Shown one piece after another: positions 1-4,616 of a stretch of 5,535 bases of DNA. Where the stretch lies: NCBI GenBank assembly GCA_026706325.1, contig JAPOYZ010000510.1, positions 1-5,535 of the forward strand, in the 5' to 3' direction. A program made the translations under genes and the position numbers. Within the stretch, counting starts at the first letter, position 1. Each line of letters starts with the position of its first letter. The stretch comes from Candidatus Aminicenantota bacterium. GTDB taxonomy: Bacteria > Acidobacteriota > UBA6911 > RPQK01 > JAJDTT01. Under the pieces are notes generated by a model. That model was not told the origin of the DNA and did no database searches. It saw nothing but the letters and a program-made list of their open reading frames with translations.

Positions 1-13
1 CGAATGCCGTGAT

Positions 14-37
14 GACTTTTGCCACGGGCTGCCAAGG
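14..37. repeat. Copy 1 of a 24-bp dispersed motif (upstream of rpsP)
   Basis: The 18 bases GACTTTTGCCACGGGCTG at 14-31 recur exactly at 2576-2593. The match extends to 24 bases (ending AAGG) with two differences, CC here against TT there. Both copies lie in intergenic DNA, in the same orientation, shortly upstream of a gene start. The function is unknown. It could be a dispersed intergenic repeat, the end of a mobile element, or a regulatory site. An 18-base exact match within 5.5 kb is very unlikely by chance. Confidence 0.7.
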
Positions 38-39
38 CC

Positions 40-66
40 TCTTTTTGATAAAATATTGTTTTTGTT
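40..66 (+). promoter_or_regulatory. rpsP: AT-rich leader, possible rpsP operon promoter region
   Basis: This is the only strongly AT-rich patch in the window. It contains a T-run (42-46) and a TAAAAT hexamer (49-54) that resembles a sigma-70 -10 box, directly upstream of the first gene of the translation operon. I found no convincing -35 hexamer at 16-18 bases; TTGCCA at 19-24 is too far away. The T-run follows a short GC-rich stretch, so the patch could equally be the tail of a terminator for an upstream gene. The call rests on composition and position. Confidence 0.35.
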
Positions 67-78
67 GGAGGTAATCGA

Positions 79-327
79 TTGTTGAGAATACGGTTAAGTC
101 GACACGGCGCCAAGAAGGATCCCCACTACCGGGTTGTGGTGGCTGAGCGCAGCAGTCCCAGGGATGGGCGATTTCTTGAAATCTTGGGATATTACAATCC
201 GGCTCTCAAACCGGTTCGTCTCAGCTTGAACCTGGAGCGAATCGACCACTGGATGAAACTGGGGGCTCAGCCTTCGGGAACGGTCACCGGACTGATCAGC
301 AGGGTTCGGCAGCAAGAGCAACCCTGA
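79..327 (+). CDS. rpsP: 30S ribosomal protein bS16
   Basis: This 82-residue protein matches bS16 along its whole length, a small protein that binds 16S rRNA in the 30S body and helps assembly. The N-terminal block (residues 2-21, with R3, R5, the GAKK stretch and YRVVV), the SPRDGRFLEILGYYNP block (26-41) and the Q64-P65-S66 segment near the C-terminal helix are all diagnostic. Length is normal for the family (about 80-90). The start is TTG at 79: GGAGGT at 67-72 sits six bases upstream and the family begins at this point, although a second TTG follows at 82. It is the first gene of rpsP-khpA-rimM-trmD-rplS, a widely conserved order, which supports co-transcription. Nothing is missing or broken. 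Confidence 0.97.
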   Translation: MLRIRLSRHGAKKDPHYRVVVAERSSPRDGRFLEILGYYNPALKPVRLSLNLERIDHWMKLGAQPSGTVTGLISRVRQQEQP

Positions 328-366
328 GTCGGTTGATGCTCACGAGCAGCTTCGTGCCGGTGCCAT

Positions 367-398
367 AGCGGCGCCGGTCACGGGCTCCCGGCGGCGCT
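367..398 (+). promoter_or_regulatory. Stem-loop just upstream of the khpA ribosome-binding site
   Basis: AGCGGCGCCGG (367-377) and CCGGCGGCGCT (388-398) form an 11-bp GC-rich stem with one mismatch and a 10-base loop. It lies in the 85-base rpsP-khpA spacer. The stem ends three bases before the AGGAGG Shine-Dalgarno sequence (402-407). There is no T-run after it, so it is a poor intrinsic terminator. It could tune khpA translation or act as an RNA processing site. GC-rich DNA produces such stems by chance, so the role is inferred. Confidence 0.4.
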
Positions 399-412
399 GC
401 CAGGAGGCAACT

Positions 413-643
413 ATGAGAGAGCTTGTCGAGATGATAGCGAAGACGCTGGTCGATGATCCGGAAGAAGTTCGAGTGACCGAGGTGGCGGGGGAACAGACTA
501 CCGTGCTCGAACTGAGGGTCGCCCAGCATGATCTTGGCAAGGTTATCGGCAGGCACGGACGAACCGCCCGGGCCATTCGGACGTTGTTGGGAGCGGCCGG
601 AATGAAGTTGCGCAAAAGGTTCGTCCTGGAAATCCTCGAGTAG
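413..643 (+). CDS. khpA: KH-domain RNA-binding protein KhpA
   Basis: This 76-residue protein is a single type II KH domain, the normal size for KhpA (YlqC). It is a cytoplasmic RNA-binding protein, known in Firmicutes to dimerise and to pair with KhpB/EloR. The GxxG RNA-binding loop is G46-R47-H48-G49 within VIGRHGRTA, followed by the helix RAIRTLL, and the protein ends in the typical RFVLEILE strand. The N-terminal half (ELVEMIAKTLVDDPEEVRV) is also typical. The start is ATG at 413 with AGGAGG at 402-407, five bases away. It sits between rpsP and rimM, the usual KhpA position. Its TAG stop is directly followed by the rimM start, so the two are probably translationally coupled. The biochemical identity is clear; the RNA targets in this organism cannot be read from sequence. 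Confidence 0.94.
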   Translation: MRELVEMIAKTLVDDPEEVRVTEVAGEQTTVLELRVAQHDLGKVIGRHGRTARAIRTLLGAAGMKLRKRFVLEILE

Positions 644-1159
644 TTGACCGAGTTCATCGCCGTAGCTCTCATCGTCAAAGCGAGGGGAATACGTGGTGAG
701 GTTTCCGCCGAGCTTCTGACGGATTTCCCAGAGCGATTCTCCTCTACGAACGGCGTCCGGGTGGCCCTTCCCGGCGCCGATTACCAAGAGGTCATCGAGT
801 CGGCCCGGTTTCACAAGGGCCGCGTGTTGCTGAAGTTTCGGGGCAGGGAACGGCCCGAACAGGTCCGGGAACTGATCGGGGGGGAGGTCCAGATCCCCTT
901 GGAGGAGCGCATGCCGCTCCCGGAAGGGGCCTTTTACGAATCTGATCTCCTGGGTTTGACCGTCGAGCAGAAAGGACGCGATCTGGGGAGGGTGGTCGAA
1001 TTGTTTCGAACCGGTACCGAAGGCGTGAATCTGGTGATCCGGGACCGGAACGATGGAGAGCTCATGATCCCCTTCGCCCGGGCGTTCGTACGGGATGTGG
1101 ATCTGGACCGCGGGGTCATCCAGGTGGACCTTCCTCCGGGACTGGCTCCTTCGGGCTAG
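644..1159 (+). CDS. rimM: Ribosome maturation factor RimM
   Basis: RimM is a 30S assembly factor that binds uS19 and acts in maturation of the 3' (head) domain of 16S rRNA. This 171-residue protein has both domains. The N-terminal RimM barrel (about 5-86) contains VALIVKARGIRGEV and LLTDFPERF. The C-terminal PRC barrel (about 95-166) contains FYESDLLGL, GRVVEL, LMIPFARAFVRDVDL and VDLPPGL. Length matches the family. The start is TTG at 644, immediately after the khpA TAG with no gap; there is no strong Shine-Dalgarno, so re-initiation from khpA is likely. The stop codon TAG (1157-1159) coincides with the left edge of the palindromic element that follows. Its T and A belong to the presumed target duplication and its G is the first element base. 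Joining the flanks in silico still gives TAG, so the protein end appears unaffected by the insertion. Confidence 0.95.
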   Translation: MTEFIAVALIVKARGIRGEVSAELLTDFPERFSSTNGVRVALPGADYQEVIESARFHKGRVLLKFRGRERPEQVRELIGGEVQIPLEERMPLPEGAFYESDLLGLTVEQKGRDLGRVVELFRTGTEGVNLVIRDRNDGELMIPFARAFVRDVDLDRGVIQVDLPPGLAPSG

Positions 1160-1204
1160 GAGCCTGCGCCGCAGAAATCAATCTACTGCGAAAGCGGGGA
1201 ATCG
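1159..1204 (+). repeat. Left inverted-repeat arm of the candidate MITE
   Basis: This arm starts GGAGCCTGCGCCGCAG and ends GGGGAATCG. It pairs with 1273-1318; five of the ten differences are transitions, consistent with drift of arms that began identical. Confidence 0.75.
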
Positions 1205-1272
1205 GTCCATATTCGTGCGATTTCTCGGCGAATAGAACAACTATGCACCTCAAAATCGTGAAAATCTGTCCT

Positions 1273-1318
1273 CGATTCCCCACTTTCTCGCTACGATCAT
1301 TTCTACGGCGCAGACTCC
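1273..1318 (-). repeat. Right inverted-repeat arm of the candidate MITE
   Basis: The reverse complement of this arm reads GGAGTCTGCGCCGTAG at its outer end and GGGGAATCG at its inner end, mirroring the left arm. The TA at 1319-1320 repeats the TA at 1157-1158. Confidence 0.75.
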
Positions 1319-1380
1319 TAGCACGCCGCGGGGCGTTTGACTGAGGAACACCGGGAGGGTCTGCGGGAGTTGCTTCTGAA

Positions 1381-2085
1381 ATGCAGGTCGACGTCATCAC
1401 CATTTTTCCCGGGATGTGTCAGGGATTTTTCGATTACGGTATCCTGCATCAGGCGATCCGAAAGGGTTTGTTTCGCTTGGAGTTGGTGGACCTCCGGGAA
1501 TTTACGACGGACCGGCACCGGACCGTGGACGATCGGCCCTACGGAGGCGGAGAGGGCATGGTGCTCAAGCCCGAACCCCTGTTCCGCGCGGTGGAACGAT
1601 GTCGCCAGGGCGAGCGGAAGCCCTGGGTCGTCTATCCGAGTCCGCAGGGAAGCCGGTTCACGCAAGAGAAGGCGGTGGAATTGTCCCGGAAGTCCCATCT
1701 GACGTTCATATGTGGACGTTACGAGGGAGTGGACCAGCGGGCGTTGGATGATCTGGTGGACGAAGAGATCTCCATGGGAGACTTCGTGGTCACGGGTGGC
1801 GAACTGCCGGCCCTGCTGATGGTGGACGCGATCGTGCGAATGATTCCGGGCGTGGTGGGCAAGCCGGCTTCATTGGAGCAGGAGTCGTTTGCCAACGGGT
1901 TGTTGGACTATCCTCAGTACACCCGGCCGGCCACATACCGGGATCGTGCGGTCCCCGAGGTCCTGCTGTCGGGGAACCATAAGGAGATCCGTTCCTGGCG
2001 GGAGGAACAGGCTCTGAGGCGTACTCGGGATCGCAGGCCCGATTTGCTCGCTTCGGGCGCGAGTTCCGCCAGGGCGAAAGGATGA
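1381..2085 (+). CDS. trmD: tRNA (guanine-N1-)-methyltransferase TrmD
   Basis: TrmD uses S-adenosylmethionine to make m1G37 next to the anticodon and so prevents +1 frameshifting. Signatures in order: DVITIFPGM (4-12), DRHRTVDDRPYGGGEGMVLKPEP (45-67), the trefoil-knot AdoMet site FICGRYEGVDQR (109-120), ISMGDFVVTGGELPALLMVDAIVRMIPGVVG (130-160) and SFANGLLDYPQYTRP then LLSGNHKEIRSWR. R153 matches E. coli Arg154. At the position of catalytic Asp169 of E. coli I align Glu168, a conservative change. At 234 residues it is somewhat short: E. coli has 255, and the usual C-terminal tail after RRPDLL is reduced. The ATG at 1381 fits the conserved N-terminus; GGGAG at 1365-1369 is a plausible but distant (11-base) ribosome-binding site. 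The gap to rimM would be about 59 bases without the palindromic element. Confidence 0.96.
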   Translation: MQVDVITIFPGMCQGFFDYGILHQAIRKGLFRLELVDLREFTTDRHRTVDDRPYGGGEGMVLKPEPLFRAVERCRQGERKPWVVYPSPQGSRFTQEKAVELSRKSHLTFICGRYEGVDQRALDDLVDEEISMGDFVVTGGELPALLMVDAIVRMIPGVVGKPASLEQESFANGLLDYPQYTRPATYRDRAVPEVLLSGNHKEIRSWREEQALRRTRDRRPDLLASGASSARAKG

Positions 2086-2095
2086 GGGTGGAGTC

Positions 2096-2437
2096 ATGAA
2101 TTCGATACAACTGGTCGAACAGCCGCAGATGAGGGACGGGATCCCCGATTTCGGACCCGGAGACACGGTCCGGGTCAACTTCAAGATCAGGGAGGGCAAC
2201 AAGACTCGCGTGCAGCCCTTCGAGGGAGTCGTCATCGCCATTCGCAAGCGGGGGCTGGGTTCCACCTTCACGGTTCGCAGGATCTCGTTCGGCTACGGTG
2301 TGGAGCGTATCTTCCCCTTCCACTCCCCGTTGATCGAAGGTGTGCAGGTACTGCGCAGAGGACGAGTCCGGCGGGCCAAGCTCTACTATCTGCGCGAGCT
2401 CAAGGGGAAGAAGGCCAGGATCCGGGAGAAGCGCTGA
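2096..2437 (+). CDS. rplS: 50S ribosomal protein bL19
   Basis: This 113-residue protein is a full-length bL19, located at the 30S-50S interface and contributing to an intersubunit bridge. Diagnostic segments are FGPGDTVRVNFKIREGNKTRVQPFEGVVIA (19-48), the basic GLGSTFTVRRISFGYGVERIFPFHSP stretch (53-78), and VLRRGRVRRAKLYYLRELKGKKARI toward the C-terminus. It starts 10 bases after the trmD stop; the purine-rich run GAGGGTGGAG (2084-2093) covers the ribosome-binding site. It is the last gene of the translation operon. It is followed by a 228-base non-coding spacer, not by rnhB or lepB, which follow rplS in many other bacteria. Confidence 0.97.
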   Translation: MNSIQLVEQPQMRDGIPDFGPGDTVRVNFKIREGNKTRVQPFEGVVIAIRKRGLGSTFTVRRISFGYGVERIFPFHSPLIEGVQVLRRGRVRRAKLYYLRELKGKKARIREKR

Positions 2438-2443
2438 CGGCCC

Positions 2444-2470
2444 GGGGCGGGCTCGTCTCGCCCTCCCGCC
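2444..2470 (+). terminator. Weak stem after rplS, possible terminator
   Basis: GGCGGG (2446-2451) can pair with CCCGCC (2465-2470) seven bases after the rplS stop, and an alternative pairing GGGCG (2445-2449) with CGCCC (2459-2463) competes. There is no T-run, so an ordinary intrinsic terminator is not shown. In such GC-rich DNA the stems could be chance. Confidence 0.2.
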
Positions 2471-2575
2471 TGCCCGCCGATTCCGCGGCCGGCGTTCCTT
2501 CCCGGCCGATTCACTTGGCGGGATCGCTCGTCTCGCCCGGACCGGGAGGCGCAACTACGGTTTCGGTGCGCGCGG

Positions 2576-2599
2576 GACTTTTGCCACGGGCTGTTAAGG
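2576..2599. repeat. Copy 2 of the 24-bp dispersed motif
   Basis: This copy is identical to 14-31 over 18 bases (GACTTTTGCCACGGGCTG) and differs at two of the next six (TTAAGG for CCAAGG). It lies 66 bases before the start of the small membrane-protein gene. A weaker version, CACGGACTGCTGAC (2610-2623), follows 25 bases downstream of the corresponding part. Confidence 0.7.
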
Positions 2600-2665
2600 A
2601 GACCTTGGGCACGGACTGCTGACAATTCACGGGGAGATTCCGCAGTCGGTGTCAGACGGCGGTTC

Positions 2666-2908
2666 ATGATTCAGAAAGTCCTGTTCGGTCTCTACGTGCT
2701 CTACTGCTTCGAGGTCGGGATCTTTCTGCTCCTGTTTCCCTGGTGGGAACAGTGGAGCCAGAATTCTCTCCTGGACCTCTACCCCTGGCTCCGGGTGATC
2801 ATGCTCAACAATTTCGTTCGCGGCGCAGTTTCCGGTCTGGGGTTGGCCAACCTGATCTTGGGGACGTGGGAAATTGTCCATTTTCAGCGATACTTTCCAA
2901 AGACATAG
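2666..2908 (+). CDS. Small two-helix membrane protein, unknown function
   Basis: This 80-residue protein belongs to no family I recognise. Residues about 5-26 (VLFGLYVLYCFEVGIFLLLFPW) and about 53-73 are hydrophobic and should cross the inner membrane. They are joined by a Trp-rich, amphipathic linker (WWEQWSQNSLLDLYPWL). The second helix carries a small-residue pattern, G53/G57/G59 within RGAVSGLGLANL, of the kind that packs helices together. E16 lies inside the first helix, which is unusual. The ATG at 2666 has only a weak ribosome-binding site (GGCGG at 2658-2662). Its last 35 bases overlap the start of the ThiE-like gene in another frame, which suggests coupled translation. The coherent hydrophobic pattern and this overlap favour a real gene. 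Confidence 0.72.
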   Translation: MIQKVLFGLYVLYCFEVGIFLLLFPWWEQWSQNSLLDLYPWLRVIMLNNFVRGAVSGLGLANLILGTWEIVHFQRYFPKT

Positions 2909-3515
2909 TCCCCCCTACCTCTACGGCATCTCAAATCGCGCCGCCTTTCCCGGTTTGGCGGCGCAGGACTATCTGGATCGCATTTTCAGCAGCCCGGCAC
3001 ACGCCCTGCAGTGGCGGGAAAAGGACCTTTCGCCGGCGGAGACCCGCCCCCTGGTGAAGCGGGGCGCCGAGTTGGCGCGCCGCGCCGGAAAGGTGTTCCT
3101 GGTCAACACTCATGTGGAGCTGGCCCTTCAGGAAGGGGCCGGCGGCAGCCACCTGACTTCGAAGCAGGATCTATCCCAGGCCAGCCGGTTCCGTGAGCAG
3201 TACGGAACCGGGGCGTTTCTCCTGGGCAAGTCGGCTCACAGCCGCGACGATGTCTTGCGGGCGGCGGCGGAGGGAGCCGACTACGTGTTTGTGAGCCCCG
3301 TCCTGAACCCTCTCTCCAAAGAGGCGCGCGCACCGGCTCTGGGATTCCCGGAATTGGAGCGCATCGCGCGCTCCGTCGAGATCCCGGTGTTTGCCCTGGG
3401 AGGGGTCGTGGAGTCGGATCTGGAGCGCATCGCGAGCTGCGGGGCCGCAGGCCTGGCTGGGATCACGTGGCTGATGCGGGCGATCCAGGAACCGCAGCCG
3501 AACTCGGAGCTCTGA
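2874..3515 (+). CDS. thiE: ThiE/TenI-superfamily protein (thiamine phosphate synthase-like)
   Basis: This 213-residue TIM-barrel protein resembles thiamine phosphate synthase, which joins HMP-pyrophosphate to thiazole phosphate. It has LYGIS (16-20), QWREKD (46-51), FLVN (75-78), the QDL metal/substrate segment (98-100), GKSAHSRDDVL (118-128, H122), ADYVFVSPVLNPLSK (135-149), LGFPEL, PVFALGGV (171-178) and a C-terminal glycine/alanine phosphate loop. Typical ThiE has Asn-Asp at N78-T79, where the Asp binds Mg2+. Here it is Asn-Thr, while D99 at the second metal position is kept. That leaves room for a TenI-like (thiazole tautomerase) or other role; the symbol is family-level. The only usable start is TTG at 2874, since an in-frame TGA lies at 2853 and the LYGIS strand must be included. 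It overlaps the upstream membrane-protein gene by 35 bases. Confidence 0.82.
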   Translation: MSIFSDTFQRHSPPYLYGISNRAAFPGLAAQDYLDRIFSSPAHALQWREKDLSPAETRPLVKRGAELARRAGKVFLVNTHVELALQEGAGGSHLTSKQDLSQASRFREQYGTGAFLLGKSAHSRDDVLRAAAEGADYVFVSPVLNPLSKEARAPALGFPELERIARSVEIPVFALGGVVESDLERIASCGAAGLAGITWLMRAIQEPQPNSEL

Positions 3516-3517
3516 TT

Positions 3518-3533
3518 GAACCGGGAGCGGTTC
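3518..3533. terminator. Hairpin between convergent genes, possible bidirectional terminator
   Basis: GAACCG (3518-3523) and CGGTTC (3528-3533) form a perfect 6-bp stem with a GGAG loop, in the 31 bases between two convergent stop codons. It is followed by GC-rich palindromic sequence (GCCGGCCGGC, 3538-3547), not a T-run. The location suits termination in both directions, but the missing U-tract leaves it uncertain. Confidence 0.35.
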
Positions 3534-3546
3534 GCGCGCCGGCCGG

Positions 3547-4614
3547 CTATTCCAGGTCGCCGCCCAGACCCAGGCGGCATCCCTTGCGGGCGATCCCGGT
3601 GGTCTTCCTGGCCTCTTCCAGGGTCAGCCAATAGTCGTCATCGTCCAGTTGGACCGCCAGCTTCTCCATGGTCTCCAGGCGCGGTTCGAACTTCAGGACG
3701 TTCTCGCAGAACCTCTTCAGGACTTTGTGGATCTCCTTTTCCGAGAGCCGCCGTTGGTTGGCCTTCTCGTCGATGTTGATCATGATGCCGTCGATGGCAC
3801 GCTCATAGGCATGGAGCAGTTCCCAGTGGGCATGGAACGCCAGCGGACCCTCGTCCTCATCCTTCCGGCTCTTCCTTTTCTTCTTCTTCCGCTTTTTCTC
3901 GGTCACCGGCGGTTCCTTCCCCGTCAGCCGGATCCAGCGCTCGTCCAGCGCCTCCAGACGATCTTCCGCGATCTCCAGGAACACACGGGTTCGCCGGTCC
4001 AACTTCTGCGCCCTCTGGATCTTGGTGTATTCCTCATCGGTGAAACCGTCCGCGGACTGGGCCAAGGAGAACGCCCGTGACACCGGCTTGGAAGCCAGCA
4101 GTCCATGCGCGATTGCAGGCGCGGAGAAGCTGCCGGACGGGGCGACCCGGCCAAAGAGTTGACCCAGCAGGTGCTTGCGCAGCTTTTCCAGAGAGCGGAT
4201 GCAGTCGTCGAAATCGTCCCGGTATTCAAAGGGCATGACCAGCTTGAGATCCTCCATCGCCTCCACGATGCGCCTCGCCCTTATTTCCAGGCGTTTCGTT
4301 TCCCGGGAGCGGCCGTCCTTCTCCCGGGCCGGGGTTTCCTTCAGAGCATGTTCGGAGAGGGCCTTCATGTCCGCCAGCACCTTCAGGACGGCCCTGAGGT
4401 CCGACTTCTTCCCGTAGGCGGACAAAAGCTTGGAATTCCGCTCCAGGGCCTTCCGGAAGAGGTTCATGTGCGACTTGTAATCGTTTTTCGCCCGGTAGAG
4501 GCGCAGCTCGGACACGCTGAAGACCTCCTCCAAACGCGGCAACGTATCGGAGGCCGGTCCGCCGGCAAACGATGCCAGCAGCGCCAGGAGCGGAATCTGG
4601 GAAACGCAGGACAT
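3547..4614 (-). CDS. Hypothetical charged helical protein, probably exported
   Basis: I do not recognise a family for this 355-residue protein. The N-terminus (residues 5-21, with IPLLALLASFAGGPA) looks like a signal peptide with possible cleavage near A21, although its n-region lacks basic residues. The remainder is highly charged and mostly helical: about 33-95 and 105-155 read as helical hairpins rich in Leu, Lys, Glu and Arg; a GSFSAPAIAHGLLAS stretch (161-175) is less charged; 240-251 is almost all Lys/Arg, followed at once by DEDE (252-255); 260-320 is helical again; DDDD occurs at 324-327. The start is ATG at 4614, two bases after the argS stop. GGAAAG (4624-4629 on the opposite strand) is the ribosome-binding site, nine bases away, so it is probably co-transcribed with argS. 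Long open frame, sensible start and operon spacing make it a real gene. Confidence 0.85.
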   Translation of the reverse strand: MSCVSQIPLLALLASFAGGPASDTLPRLEEVFSVSELRLYRAKNDYKSHMNLFRKALERNSKLLSAYGKKSDLRAVLKVLADMKALSEHALKETPAREKDGRSRETKRLEIRARRIVEAMEDLKLVMPFEYRDDFDDCIRSLEKLRKHLLGQLFGRVAPSGSFSAPAIAHGLLASKPVSRAFSLAQSADGFTDEEYTKIQRAQKLDRRTRVFLEIAEDRLEALDERWIRLTGKEPPVTEKKRKKKKRKSRKDEDEGPLAFHAHWELLHAYERAIDGIMINIDEKANQRRLSEKEIHKVLKRFCENVLKFEPRLETMEKLAVQLDDDDYWLTLEEARKTTGIARKGCRLGLGGDLE

Positions 4615-4616
4615 GC

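Larger units (their letters stand above)
1159..1318. mobile_element. Candidate MITE: 160-bp palindromic element flanked by TA
   Basis: Almost the whole rimM-trmD gap is one imperfect palindrome. The left arm 1159-1204 matches the reverse complement of 1273-1318 at 36 of 46 positions. The outer 20 bases, GGAGYCTGCGCCGYAGAAAT, match at 18 of 20. Weaker pairing continues inward (CGATTT with AAATCG, ATAG 1232-1235 with CTAT 1241-1244) to a tip AACAA (1236-1240) at the exact centre. Each end abuts TA inside CTAG (1156-1159 and 1318-1321). IS630/Tc1-mariner elements duplicate TA, and IS630 itself favours CTAG. With no coding capacity, the best reading is a non-autonomous miniature element. In mRNA it would form one long hairpin between rimM and trmD, a possible RNase III substrate or attenuator. 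The alternative is a native structured RNA. Only one copy is visible, so mobility is inferred. Confidence 0.68.
2438..2665. other. Non-coding GC-rich spacer after rplS
   Basis: I see no convincing gene in these 228 bases. The spacer holds a 13-bp direct repeat GCTCGTCTCGCCC (2451-2463 and 2526-2538), a perfect 7-bp stem CGGCCGG/CCGGCCG (2486-2492 with 2502-2508), copy 2 of the 24-bp motif (2576-2599), and a degenerate further copy (2610-2623). It should contain the end of the translation operon transcript and perhaps a promoter for the next two genes, but no clear -35/-10 pair is visible. Confidence 0.6.

Noticed and set aside
27..46. Possible small hairpin followed by T-run (terminator of an upstream gene)
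   Set aside because: The best stem needs a bulge and is only about four pairs; not enough to call a terminator separately from the leader.
296..814. - strand open frame across rpsP end, khpA and rimM start
   Set aside because: A shadow of three conserved genes, with no recognisable protein features.
1337..1702. TTG-started open frame beginning just before trmD in another frame
   Set aside because: It runs through trmD out of frame and becomes Arg/Ser/Pro-rich. The 44 bases before trmD do not make a recognisable peptide, so I read them as leader.
1790..2554. Long open frame on the - strand opposite trmD and rplS
   Set aside because: It lies entirely antisense to two certain genes, its product is Pro/Arg-rich low-complexity sequence with no motif, and such frames are common in GC-rich DNA.
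2340..2667. Short frames on both strands covering the rplS end and the spacer
   Set aside because: Biased composition rich in Arg, Gly, Ala and Pro, overlapping a certain gene, no start signals; the spacer looks non-coding.
3862..3905. Pyrimidine-rich tract resembling a terminator or triplex-forming DNA
   Set aside because: It is the complement of Lys/Arg codons (residues about 237-251) of the unknown - strand protein, so coding explains it.
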